Shown one piece after another: positions 21,737 through 32,357 of a DNA stretch of 64,000 nucleotides (position 1 is the first letter of the stretch; every line of letters begins with the position of its first letter). Position numbers and translations under genes: made by a program. Source of the DNA: Posidonia oceanica (taxonomy: Eukaryota; Streptophyta; Magnoliopsida; Alismatales; Posidoniaceae); contig JAZBRS010000044.1 in assembly GCA_037176725.1 (NCBI GenBank), positions 9,424,001 to 9,488,000 of the forward strand, in the 5' to 3' direction. The notes beneath the pieces are model-generated. The model did not search any database and was not told the DNA's origin. It saw only the letters and a program-made list of their open reading frames with translations.

Positions 21737-23404
21737 AATTGTGGTTACAGGGTTTTGGAGGAGAAAAACTCTGTTTGTTTGTTTCGCTTTCTCAGCACCC
21801 CCTTTGCTTGTGTTCGACTCTGTCACTCCACATGTGACGAAGCCGATGTGATCGCCACTCTCGATTCACTTTCGCTGGCCCTCAAGATGCCTTGGGAGAT
21901 GTAATGTGTGTGGGTTCAGCTACATTAAGACAACACCAGTGTTGCCCAAGGGTGCCTGTGCTGGTGAGCCTCTTCTTCCTCTTCTTTTCTTGCAAAACAA
22001 TATTAAAAATATGCAGATTAATAAAGTGTAGTAAGTGGTTCAAGCAAATTAAAAATTGACATGAAATAAAAGAAAAAAAAACTTACCCGAGAGATTTTAT
22101 CCCTCCAGTTGCAACTAAGTATGGATATGCCTAGCTACAACATGCAAGAAATGAAATGTGATATGCAAAATACTAATAGAAAACCCCTTTTTATGTATAA
22201 TGTATGTGCGGGATGCAAGATCCTGGTGGTCGGAGAAAGTGGCTGGCTCAAGCTCTCTCATTCCTCTCTTTTCAGTCTAACTCTCTACTTGGTTTCTCTC
22301 TTTAGTCTCTCTCTTAAAAATTCATCTTCCAAATTTCCCACAAAATATCTCCAATTTTTCTCTCCAATTTTCATCCAATTTTCGTCCTTTGAATTTTTGT
22401 CCTTTGAATTTTCGTCCCCTCTAAAGGCTGGGGTGTCCATGCTTATATAGAACCATGGGAGGATCGAAATTGGCAAAAAGACTCAAATTTGGCAAGATCA
22501 GGCAGCTGTAAGAAAAAGTTTCCCATTCTAAAGTGTTGAACGCTGGGAATCCAGTGTTCTATGTTGAACGCTGGAATCCCAGCGTTCAACAACCACCCGA
22601 TGCACAGCTGCCAAAATGAAGGAATATTCTCCCATTAATGATTGATTAGGTCTAATTAGATCCTAATTAAGTCACCGCTTGATCAACAGACCTCTAAAGA
22701 AGGTAAGGATTTAAATTTCAAAATCGTCCAAATATGGAAAGTTAATGACAGAATTGTCGGCTATAGAACGCGGATAGTGCAGCGTTCTACGTTGAACGCT
22801 GGATTTCCAGCGTTAAACACACCCAGGCTGCTAACCTGCCAAATTTGGCCAAGAGATCGAAGGGACCTAATTGCTGAAATCATGGGATCGTGATGCTCTC
22901 TGTAAATGACATGAGGATGCGTATGAATTTGAAAATTGATTTGAGTTCATAAAAGATAAGTTGGGCAGATTTGGAAATAAACAGAACAGGACATGTTGAA
23001 TGTTTGGAATCCAGTGTTCAACGTAGAACGCTGAGTTTCCAACTTTCAACGTAGAACACTGGAAACCACGTGTCTAACGTTGGACGCATGAAATCATGTG
23101 TTTAACGGTCCAGACTGGCAAACAAGCATTTAGAGAGTATTGGGTTGAGCAAATGGCTTCTAAAGATGAATGGAGCATGATATAGTGTGATGAGGTTTCA
23201 TAACAATAGGGCAGTGCCAAAAGAGGATATCTACAAATTGCCCCTCCTTCAAGGTAGTTTCAGAATGAAACTAGCTTCAAGGCGAGACGATATTTCCGTG
23301 TGGCACTACCCTGGGAGGTTTTTGATTAAAAAGGAAAAGAAGATACAACACTTTGATGTGAGTCTGACCTGCCACCAAGCTGGAATGGAGAAGAAGATCC
23401 AACA
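21737..23404 (-). mobile_element. LTR-like segment, inverted partner of 424-1705
   Basis: On the minus strand this reads like an LTR. It may begin TGTTGGATCTTCTTC (23404 downward), has hairpin motifs of the GTTGAACGCTGG type (22995-23105, 22760-22815, 22540-22590) and a TATA box at 22441-22450, then an untranslated part. It contains about 290 bp (23119-23404) that the left arm lacks. A five-base CCTAG separates its likely start from the TGTAACG end of the TatA LTR. The far boundary near 21737 coincides with the repeat cluster. Confidence 0.5.
22441..22450 (-). promoter_or_regulatory. TATA box of inverted LTR-like segment
   Basis: CTATATAAGC on the minus strand is the counterpart of the TATA at 1066-1075, with similar surroundings. 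Confidence 0.5.
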
Positions 23405-23409
23405 CCTAG

Positions 23410-25704
23410 TGTAACGACCCCCAAGTCATTACCTCTCAACCTAGCTATCGTTTTTTTTGTACTATTATTATTGTAACCATGCGACTGAACCGGCTCGAAC
23501 GAACCGCATCGATGGTCACGGCAAAAGAGGGTAAAAATGGCGAAGGTTGAAGAAAAGAAAACAAAATTTGGAGTCGCCACTTAGTCTATTTTGAAATCAG
23601 GGAAGACGAGGAAAACCCGAAAATGTATAAACAATAAAAAAACAAGAAGGGATATAACACTAGTCACTGCGGGCCAGAGATCGGGCAAGGACTCCAATTA
23701 CGCATGGGAAAGGTGTTAGGCACTCCCATGCGGCACCTGAGAGAGTCGGTCTTTCTGGGCTATTCCACTCATTTGTGGCTAAATGTTGGCAATGATACCA
23801 ATTACTATACGCCCGAAGGCGATTATGCCATGCCAAGTGAAAATCATGCTTATATGCCTTTGAAAAAATGTAGAAAGTGCCTTTGAAAACATGTCGAGAA
23901 ACAAAAGTTGAAAGCCTTGGGACCACTGTAATATGCAAATCAGTCTGAGAAATTAAAGCACAAACATACGTGTCTGGAATCAATATTGAAAGCCAAAAAA
24001 AACAAGATCCTGCCTACAGGAATTGTTGGATGCTAGGCAGCACAGTGTCCAACGTTAGACGCATGCACTGAGGTGTCTAACACATAAAACTCAGATAAAT
24101 CATTATAACTCACGTAAATCCAGAAAACACTTGGAATATGATATAAATCATGACATACACTTCAATGTCCCTTTTCGAACTTATTCAAATATTCTCAAAA
24201 GATTATGTCAAAGAAAACATTTAGGGATGCGAAATAATATGGCAAATGAGTTAAATAAATCCAAAGAAAACAGAAGAAAGTTAATCTTAGATGAAATGGA
24301 TTTAATTTGACTGCAAACATCAAAAATCAGATCCCAATTGCTATTGACAGACATTCTGTGAAATAAAGTCACTGAAACATGAAAAGAGGTGTTGGACGCC
24401 ATTGAATACAGCGTCCTATGTAAGACACTACAACAAATGGCGTCTTACACCATGTAAACTCATTTCAATGTAAAAACCCAAGGAAGAAAACATATTTTCA
24501 ATCCAGATGCTGTTATAATTGAAACATGATTGAGATGAAACAAAATAGGCTATATATAACATGGACAAACCAACAGAAAATGTATGAAATATTGTACAAA
24601 TGAAAATATGCAAAAATGAGCTTCAGGACGTTGGACGCTGGCCATGGTAGCGTCCAACGTTGGACGCACCAGGCTTAGCGTCTAATGCACTGATAGAGCA
24701 TTTAATCTGTAAATCCATTCAAAACAGATTGAAATGAAACAAAAAGTATTCACAAAGCTAGAGTAGACATTTACAAACATAAACATGCAATTACCATAAA
24801 AAATGGATGAATAAATCGTCCTCCCCACCACCACTTGCCTCTCGCTGGAATCCAGTGAGTTCTCCGGCCATTTGAGGACTGGGGAGCTCACGGAGCTCAG
24901 CTACGGCTCATCGTGGAGGTTCGGGGAGGTCATGAGGAACCTCGGGATACAAGAAATGGGGGATGGGTCCTTGCCCAAGCTCAACGGCCAGCGGTCTCAT
25001 TTGGCTGGAACCCATCATCGGAAAACGGAATTATAGATTAATAGAGGCATATCAGTAGTAAATACTATGTAACATGCATTGAAACCATTATTCACAGCAT
25101 AATAATAAGGTTCTAAGCTATGGGGAAGGAGGTTCTTACCTATTTTGTTGTTTAGTGTGGCTTCCCTGGCGCCGGCGGCCTTTTCTGGTGGATTTGTGGT
25201 GGCTCAGGCGGCGGCAAGCGGTTGGGTAGGTCTGGTTGTATCTCATGAGGCTTGAGGTGGCCAGAGGTATGGGAATTCCAGAGGTTTGTAGGTGGTGTTT
25301 GCTCTGAAAACTCACAGAAAATTGGTGCCTCCCCCTCAAATGAAGAAGAAAAAGATATTTTATATGGCTGCATGGACATGTAACGTGGGAATTGGAAACG
25401 AAGGGTCTGGACAAGGCTGGAAATGTGCTTAGGACAGAGGACACAAAGGGATTTGCACTTAGGAGATGATTGGGATTCCAAAAACAAACTCTGTCTGTCC
25501 CGGTGCGTTGGACGCCTACTTGCACGACGTCCAATGTTGGACGTTGCAATAGGTAGCATCCAATAGGCCAGAGAGCTGAACGTTGTTGGCTGCTGGATTC
25601 CCTGCGTCTTACGTAAGACGCGGGCACATCCAGCGTCCAACGACCCAAAGGGTATTTTTGGATATTTTGGGTGTTTCTGGTTGGATTTTTGGTTGGACTT
25701 GGGT
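23410..25704 (-). mobile_element. TatA 3' LTR
   Basis: The plus-strand start TGTAACGACCCCC corresponds to an LTR ending ...GGTCGTTACA. Within it are the family blocks GAGTCGCCAC (about 23570), GCAAGGACTCC...ACG (about 23687) and GGTGTTAGGCAC (about 23712). TATA-like CATATAAAATA lies at about 25352-25362 (minus). Hairpin motifs are at 24025-24065, 24385-24445, 24630-24700 and 25505-25640. The U3 end should sit near 25704, but no clean TG start or polypurine tract is visible because the tandem array abuts it, so this boundary is approximate. Confidence 0.6.
24650..24667. repeat. Perfect 18-base palindrome in TatA LTR
   Basis: GCGTCCAACGTTGGACGC is its own reverse complement. Related half-sites recur through the LTR (24025-24065, 24385-24445, 25505-25640). 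It could form a hairpin in RNA or serve as a binding site; function is unknown. Confidence 0.8.
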
Positions 25705-27083
25705 TTGGTAGCTCTAGGCGAGAACTGAAAGTAAAGATCGCTGAGCCGGTAGCTCTAGGCGAGGACAGAAAGTAAAGATCGCCGAGCTGGTAACTCTAGG
25801 CGAAAACAGAAAGTAAAGATCGCTGAGCCGGTAGCTCTAGGCAAGGATCGCTAAGCCAGTAGCTTTAAGCGAGAAAGATGTGTAAGGATTGTTGAGCCGG
25901 TAGCTCTAGGCGAGAGTAGAAAATAAAGATCGCTGAGCCGGTAGCTCTATGTGAGAACAGAAAGTAAAGATTGCTTAGCAGGTAGCTCTAGGCGAGGATC
26001 AGAAAGTAAAGATCGCCAAGCCAGTAGCTCTAGGCGAGAGCAGAAAATAAAGATCGCCGAGCCGGTAGCTCTAGGCGGGAACAGAAAGTAAAGATCGCCG
26101 AGCCAGTAGCTCTAGGCGAGGATCGCTGAGCTGGTAGCTCTAAGCGAGAAAGATGTGTAAAGATCGCCGAGTCGGTAGCTCTAGGCGAGAGTAGAAAATA
26201 AAGATCGCCGAGCCGGTAGCTCTAGGCGAGAATAGAAAGTAAAGATTGCCGAGCTGGTAGCTCTAGACGAGAACAGAAAACAAAGATCGCCAAGCTGGTA
26301 GCTCTAGGTGAGGATCGCTGAGCCGGTAGCTCTAAGCGAGAAAGATGTGTAAAGATCACCGAGCCAGTAGCTCTAGGCGATAACAGAAAATAAAGATCGC
26401 CGAGCCAGTAGCTCTAGGCGAGGATCGCTGAGCTGGTAGCTCTAAGCAAGAAAGATGTGTATGGATCGTCGAGCCGGTAGCTCTAAGCGAGAACTGAAAG
26501 TAAAGATCACCGAGCCAGTAGCTCTAAGTGAGGACAGAAAGTAAAGATTGCTGAGCTAGTAGCTCTAGGTGAAAATAGAAAGTAAAGATCATCGAGCCGA
26601 TAGCTCTAGGCGAGGATCACTAAGCCGGTAGCTCTAAGCGAGAAAGATGTGTAAGGATCACCAAGCCGGTAGCTCTAGGCGAGAGTAGAAAATAAAGATC
26701 GCCGAGTCGGTAGCTCTAGGAGAGAATAGAAAGTAAAGATTGCCGAGCCGATAGCTCTAAGCGAGGATCAGAAAGTAAAGATCGCCGAGCCGGTAGCTCT
26801 AGGCGAGAGCAGAAAATAAAGATCACTGAGCTGGTAGCTCTAGGCGGGAACAGAAAGTAAAGATCGCCGAGCCGGTAGCTCTAGGCGAGGATCGCTGAGT
26901 CGGTAGCTCTAAGTGAGAAAGATGTGTAAAGATCGCCGAGTCGGTAGCTCTAGGTGAGAGCAGAAAATAAAGATCGCTGAGCCGGTAGCTCTAGGTAAGA
27001 ACAGAAAGTAAAGATTGCCGAGCCGATAGCTCTAGGCGAGGATAGAAAACAAAGATCTCCGGGCCGATAGCTCTAGGCAAGGA
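25705..27083 (-). repeat. TatA 3' tandem array, about 41-bp unit
   Basis: More than 30 head-to-tail units share the core GAGCCGGTAGCTCTAGGCGA. Most units are 41 bp with one of two tails (GAACAGAAAGTAAA or GAAAGATGTGTAAA). Shorter 28-bp units recur, giving an irregular higher-order pattern. The array lies between integrase and the 3' LTR, the site where Tat/Ogre elements are known to carry variable tandem repeats that can seed satellites. No coding potential. Confidence 0.9.
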
Positions 27084-29147
27084 AATTGACAAAGATCAGG
27101 ATGTGTATTACTGAGTTTGCCATGCTGGTCTTACTGGGGATGCATGTAGAGTGTGAAATGCTAATACAATGTCAGGCGACAAGTTGGCAGCTAGTCCAAA
27201 CTTGCACGGAGAGGGGCATGATAGCAACAGACAGCCAAAGATGCCCCTGGTATCGAGAGAGGAATGACAAGTCAGCGAACCTGTCAAACTAGAGGGGCGG
27301 TGTCAATTCACAAGACCTGTCACCAGAGATGCCACAAAGCAATGGGAATGCCACACCCGAAGATGGAGTAGGGATCTGTAGACTATCCCGTGACAGTTTG
27401 GGGTGTCTGCCTAGATGCAGAGGATAAGACGATATCAATGGGCGATACTGATGCCCCTGGTATCAAGGAAAGAAGTGATGGACCAGCGAGTCTATCAATC
27501 AAGTAGTGTGGCGACAAGTCATCAAACTCATCTGTCGAAAGGTTAGACAATATGACGGATGTCAACCGAGTAGTTAGGGGTACCAGCCCAGGTGCTTGAC
27601 AATTTGACGGGTGTCAACCGAGTAATTTGGGCTACCAGCCTGGGGAGAGAAACTCAGACAAGACTATCGTGCTTGCTGACTAGAACGCTAGACACTTTGA
27701 CGGATGTCATCCTGGCAGTTAGGACTGCCAGCCCGAAGAGGATAAGACCAAGGAGAGGTGTCCTTGGTGGAAGTACTGTCCCAACTGGTTGAGAAATGTT
27801 CAATGCCTTGCAAGGTCGAAAGGGAGAGTAGAGAAGTAAATGATGTATGCATGATTTATGCAAAAATTTGATGCATGATTGGTTTATTTGTGTTGAATAT
27901 GCATGATTTATGCAATTTTGTTGAAGATGTATGATGTATGCCAACTTTTGTTGTAGATGCATGATGTATGCAAACTTTATGATGTAGATGCATGATGCAT
28001 GCAAACTTTATGATGTAGATGCATGATTTGTACAAATTTTGTTTTTTTTTTAATTATGCATGACTTATGCAATTTTGTTTGTTTTTTTTTATGCATGACT
28101 TATGCAATTTTGTTTGTAGATGCATGACTAATGCAAATTTTGTTGCCCTCAGCATTTGGAATGTTAGGAGTGCCTGCTATATAGGAAAGAGTAGTCCTCA
28201 ACTCACAAGACTCTACTTGGACTCCTAGACTGTAGGTGGCTCTCTGGAATGGATGGTGTCTCAAAGGGTGGTGTGTCTGGTGGTGTGGTGAGAAACAAAG
28301 CTCCATGCCAAACTCTCTAGGACCTACACCTACTTTTTTATTTTTCATTTTCATTTTTTATTGCATTTTTTTTGACTCCCTCATAGGTTTGCATGTTTAT
28401 TCTATCCCTGGCTTGGAGGTAAAACCGCCTGGTCTACTACTGGGGAGCTGCTGCAAGACAGGGGTGGCTAGTCCCTAGATGATCTGTGGACTTTCCAGGC
28501 GTATGCTCCGACTCCTCTCCAAGATAGTCGTAGGGATAGGGCTATACTGCTCACCTTTATCTCTAGGGCTGACTTCTATCTTCAACTTCTGTCTTCCTTT
28601 TTTTTTTGCCCTTTTATTGGCTGAATTTTTTTGTTTGATTCTTTTTTTTTGTCTTTTTTTTTCTCTTTCTCTTTTTTTCACTCTCACTCTCAGCCTATCA
28701 TTTTCTCTTCCTCTGGAGGTATAGGTCCTATGAGGAGTTTGGACATTTCACTCTGTTCTTTTTATTGGATGGTGGCTCCTTCACTCACTAGGACATCTAG
28801 GTAGTGTCAACTGAGGAGGAAAAAACTCTTTCCAAGTAGGCTAGCTATTCCGATTTTCGTCATCGGGCATGATTATTACGAATGAGGATTTTTGTACATC
28901 ATGAATGAGTATGATTTATTTTTTTTGATTATCATGAATGAATATGATTGTTTTTTTTTTTTGACTAATACTGCTACAAATGCATGTTGATTTTATATGC
29001 TGCAGAAATACTAAAAAGGAAAGGTATGCAATGCCAAGAATATATGCAGATGCAATTTTCAAATGCAAGATTGTGAAGCAATGAATGCATGGAATAAAAT
29101 AGAAAAGGAGAAAAGAAACTCTGCAAGGCAAGGATACATGCCTTAAG
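27084..29147 (-). other. TatA untranslated region between integrase and tandem array
   Basis: No believable ORF is visible. The part 28140-28900 matches TatB 41470-42110 (for example the GCCCTCAGYATTTGGA and GGACCTACACCTACT blocks), so it is true element sequence. TatA lacks any counterpart to TatB's accessory ORF. An AT-rich tandem repeat occupies 27840-28140. Confidence 0.7.
27840..28140. repeat. AT-rich tandem repeat (GATGCATGATTTATGCAAA-type)
   Basis: About eight degenerate units around GATGCATGA(T/C)TTATGCAA with variable T runs. TatB has only one or two such units at 41400-41460, so the array expanded in TatA. Confidence 0.8.
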
Positions 29148-30330
29148 TCATTGGTAGTACTTCTTGAGGTAGCAAGAATTGACCGGTCTGGATTGCTCAA
29201 CCTAGTCCATGTCCTCAAGGATCACCGCACCACCGAAGAAGATTTTGCTTGACAATGAAAGGGCCGCGCCAATTGGGCCTGAATTTGCCATGGGTGTCAG
29301 GTAGATGAATAGCTCGCAAGACTAGGTCACTGGGCGCGAGATGTCGGGGGTCTGACCTTCTTCTGATAAGCTCTGGCCATGCGCCTCTGATAGCATTGGG
29401 CATGATGCATGGCTTGCAATCTGTGTTCATCGATCAGATTCAGCTGGATGCAGCGATCTTCAATCCATTCTGCCTCCTCCAGCTAAACTTCTCGTAGGAT
29501 CCGAAGTGATGGGATCTCTACCTCAATGGGCAAAATAGCCTCCATGCCATACACAAGTGAATATGGAGTTGCCCCTGATGATGTCCGGACCGACGTTCTG
29601 TACGCCCAAAGCGCATATGGAAGCTTGTCATGCCAGTCCTTATGAGTCTCAGCCATTTTCTTCAGGATCTTCACAAGATTTTTGTTGGCTGACTCAACTA
29701 TGCCATTCATCTGCAACCGATAAGGTGAGGATCTATGGTGTTTGATCTTGAAACTTTGGAGATAGTCCTCAATCCTCTGGGCTATGAAGTTCTTGCCGTT
29801 ATCAGATATGATGGCGTGCGGCACCTCGTACCGAGCAATGATGTTGTTCCTGATGAACTTTTCCGTTACCGTGGCTGTGACATTCTTGTACGAGACCGCC
29901 TCCACCCACTTGGTGAAGTAATCAATCGCTACCAGGATAAAGCGATGACGATTGGAAGCTGTAGGATGAATGGCCCCGATGACGTCAATTCCCCATGTAG
30001 AGAATGGCCATGGTGACGACATGCTGTGCAACTGTTGTGGAGGAGCATGAATGAAGTTCCCATGGATCTAGCAGTTGTGGCATCTGCGTACAAACTGGCA
30101 GCAATTTGCCTCTGTGGTTGACTAGAAATAGCCCTGAAGCATGATCTTCTTGGCTAGCAACACACTGTTCATATGAGGGTTGCATGTCCCTACACGAACT
30201 TGGAGCATTAGTGTGTCGTCTTTTGTCTTGTCCACACAGCGAAGGAGCATCTGATTGTAGGGTCTCCTATAAAGGCGTCCTGCTCCTAGCACATATCTTG
30301 ACGCCAGACGCGCCAAGGTGTTCTTGTCGA
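29148..30330 (-). pseudogene. TatA integrase
   Basis: The zinc region includes a VGTCNPHMNS block and FVRRCHNC near 30080-30230. The first zinc His present in TatB (VHAGTC) is Arg here (VRVGTC). The catalytic core has Asp in STWGIDVIG (about 29985), Asp in IISDNGKNF (about 29800) and Glu in NGIVESANKN (about 29700). The C-terminal part runs through YGMEAILPIEVE and, after a frameshift near 29430, SDLVLRAIHL and FRPNWRGPF. The ORF would end at a TGA at 29148-29150 after LKKYYQ. Stops and the frameshift make it inactive. It would act on element cDNA in the nucleus. Confidence 0.85.
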
Positions 30331-30930
30331 CCACCGAAGCACCAGGCGGAAATCTGCCAGACTCCAGGAAGGTCTGGATGTCATGGTACCAAGGGAGATG
30401 ATTTGAGGGGTCCGCCTCTTCAATACTCATGTAGTGGGCAGGCAGCTCTACACGTGTGACTGACATGTCTACTGTATGGTCCTCTGATATGGAGAGCCAA
30501 GATGCTAAAGTTGCCAGTGCATCCACATAGGCATTCTTGGTTCTACTCATGAAGGTGAAACGGATCTCCTCGAACTCTTCAATGAGCTTCAGAAGGTACT
30601 CATGATATGGCACAAGCTTGGGGTCCCTGGTATTCCATTCTCCATTGACCTGGGAAATGGCAAGCATCGCATCCCCAAATACTCTCAACTATCGCACACC
30701 GTGCTCAAGTGCGACTTGGAGTCCCAGGATGCATGCTTCGTACTCCACTTCATTGTTGGTGCACTCGAAGGTCAACTTTCTTGCAAAAGGGATCCACTGA
30801 CCTTGTGGTAATGCGAGAACTGCACCAATGCCTCTACCCCTCTTATTGACAGTGCCATCAAAATATACATGCCAATGCTGCTCATCCTTGGGACCCTCTA
30901 GCTCTGAGTCCTCCATGGCAAAAAGGATGT
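30331..30930 (-). pseudogene. TatA second (archaeal-type) RNase H domain
   Basis: It starts at HWHVYFDGTVNKRGRGIG (about 30890-30840), with the first catalytic Asp in YFDG. LTFECTNNEVEYEACILGL follows, with the catalytic Glu, then VFGDAMLAISQVNGEW with the next Asp, and ends in the conserved KNAYVDALATLASW. One stop lies at about 30689-30691. A second RNase H between the RT-linked RNase H and integrase is the defining feature of Tat elements. Confidence 0.85.
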
Positions 30931-31500
30931 CCTCGTCTGGGAATTGAGTCTGGAGGGGCTGATACTCAGGTAGGGGTTAGTCAGCCAAGTGGTCTACCAT
31001 CGCCTGCCCCTTCATCGACTTCTGTGTGATGAAAGTGATGTCGTATTGGGACAACAACACTTGCCACTTGATGCATCAGCCTACCAATGTTGGCTTTTGG
31101 AAGAGAAACTTCATCGGATCATGCCGGCATAGAAGTAGGACAGGGTACGCCATCATGTAGTGCCTCAATCGCTGTGTGGCCCAGACAAGGGATAGGCAGA
31201 CCTTCTCAATGGTGCTGTACTTGGCCTCGCGGTCATTGAACTTCTTACTAAGATAGTAGATGGCCCGCTCCTTACGACTTGACTCGTCCTGTTGGCCCAA
31301 GACTGCACCCATGGAATGCTGAGTGGTGGAGAGATAGAGAAGCAGAGGTCTCCCCAGCGTGGGAGGCACAAAAACAGGAGGCTTGACCAAGAGCTGCTTG
31401 ATCTTGTCAAATGCAGCCTGGCACTAGACATTCCAACTGATCTGTGCATTCTTCCGTAGAAGCTTGAAGATCGGCTCACAAATGGGCGTGAGCTGTGCTA
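30931..31500 (-). pseudogene. TatA RT-linked RNase H
   Basis: Reads WNV, stop, CQAAFDKIKQLL, then GRPLLLYLSTTQHSMGAVLG, ERAIYYLSKKFNDREAKYS and EKVCLSLVWATQRLRHYM. In many plant gypsy RNase H domains the first Asp sits in YLAVSD-type strings; here the equivalent is YLSTTQ, so the active site is probably degenerate. That is common in Tat elements, which may rely on the second RNase H. Two further stops follow near 31076 and 30979. Confidence 0.75.
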
Positions 31501-32357
31501 TGAACCGACTGACATACTGCAGACGTCCCAACAGTCCCCTGACTTCCCTCTCAGTCGTAGAGGGAGGCATGTCATTGATTGCTCTGGCCTTGGTGGGGTC
31601 CACGTCAATCCCCCTCTGGTTGATGATGTAGCCCAAAAGCGTCCCAGAAGAAACTCCGAACACACATTTGTTGGGGTTGAGGCGAAGCTTGTAGTGCTAA
31701 GGCGGTCAAAGAGCTTTCTCAGGCAGGATAAGTGATCTTCGGGCTCTTTGGACTTGGCAATCATATCGTCTACATAAACCTCAACCTCCTGGTGCATGAG
31801 GTTGTGGAATAATGCAGTCATTGCTCGCTGATATGTCGCCCCTACGTTCTTGAGTCCGAAAGGCATCACTCGATAGTAGAAGACTCCCCAGGGGGTGATG
31901 AAGGATGTCTTTTCCATATCCTCCTTTGCCATTCTGATTTGGGTGTAGCCTGAGAAGCCATCTATGAATGAAAGCATCTTGTGTCCCGTGGTATTGTCAA
32001 CTAGGGCATCAATGTGTGGGAGCGGGAAATAATCCTTGGGACTCGCCTTGTTCAGGTCCCTATAATCAATGCACATGCGGACCCGACCATCCTTCTTGGG
32101 TACCGGCATGACATTTACAAGACGACCTTGAGGAAATTGACATTGTGTTGCTTCACAATTTCCTCTTTCAGCATCAATAGCCATTGCGAACGCCATCTTC
32201 TGAGCTTCTGCTTGATGGGCTTTGCATCCGGCTTAAGTGGCAAGTTATGCACCACTATCTCAACATCGAGGCCAACCATGTTGTCATAACTCCAGGTGAA
32301 TACTTTTGCGTATTCCATGAGGAATGCAATGAATTCTGCTCTAGCCTGGGGTATCAA
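31424..32357 (-). pseudogene. TatA reverse transcriptase
   Basis: The N-terminal part (FTWSYDNMVGLDVEIVVHNL) is in one frame. After a frameshift near 32150 the frame reads VPKKDGRVRMCIDYRDLNKA, FPLPHIDALVD, FSGYTQIRMA, TPWGVFYYRVMPFGL and the catalytic YVDD at 31765-31776. A second frameshift near 31690 separates it from the connection domain (LGYIINQRGIDVDPTKARAI). All core RT motifs are still visible. The enzyme would copy element RNA into DNA in cytoplasmic particles. At least two frameshifts inactivate this copy. Confidence 0.9.

Noticed and set aside
23660..23983. Minus-strand 107-codon ORF and plus-strand 60-codon ORF
   Set aside because: They fall in the conserved untranslated end of the TatA LTR, whose sequence is shared with other LTRs but whose frames are not.
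25705..27083. Direct repeats with regular spacing that could suggest a CRISPR array
   Set aside because: Units are contiguous with no unique spacers, lie in a plant retroelement and have two alternating tails. It is a tandem satellite-type array.
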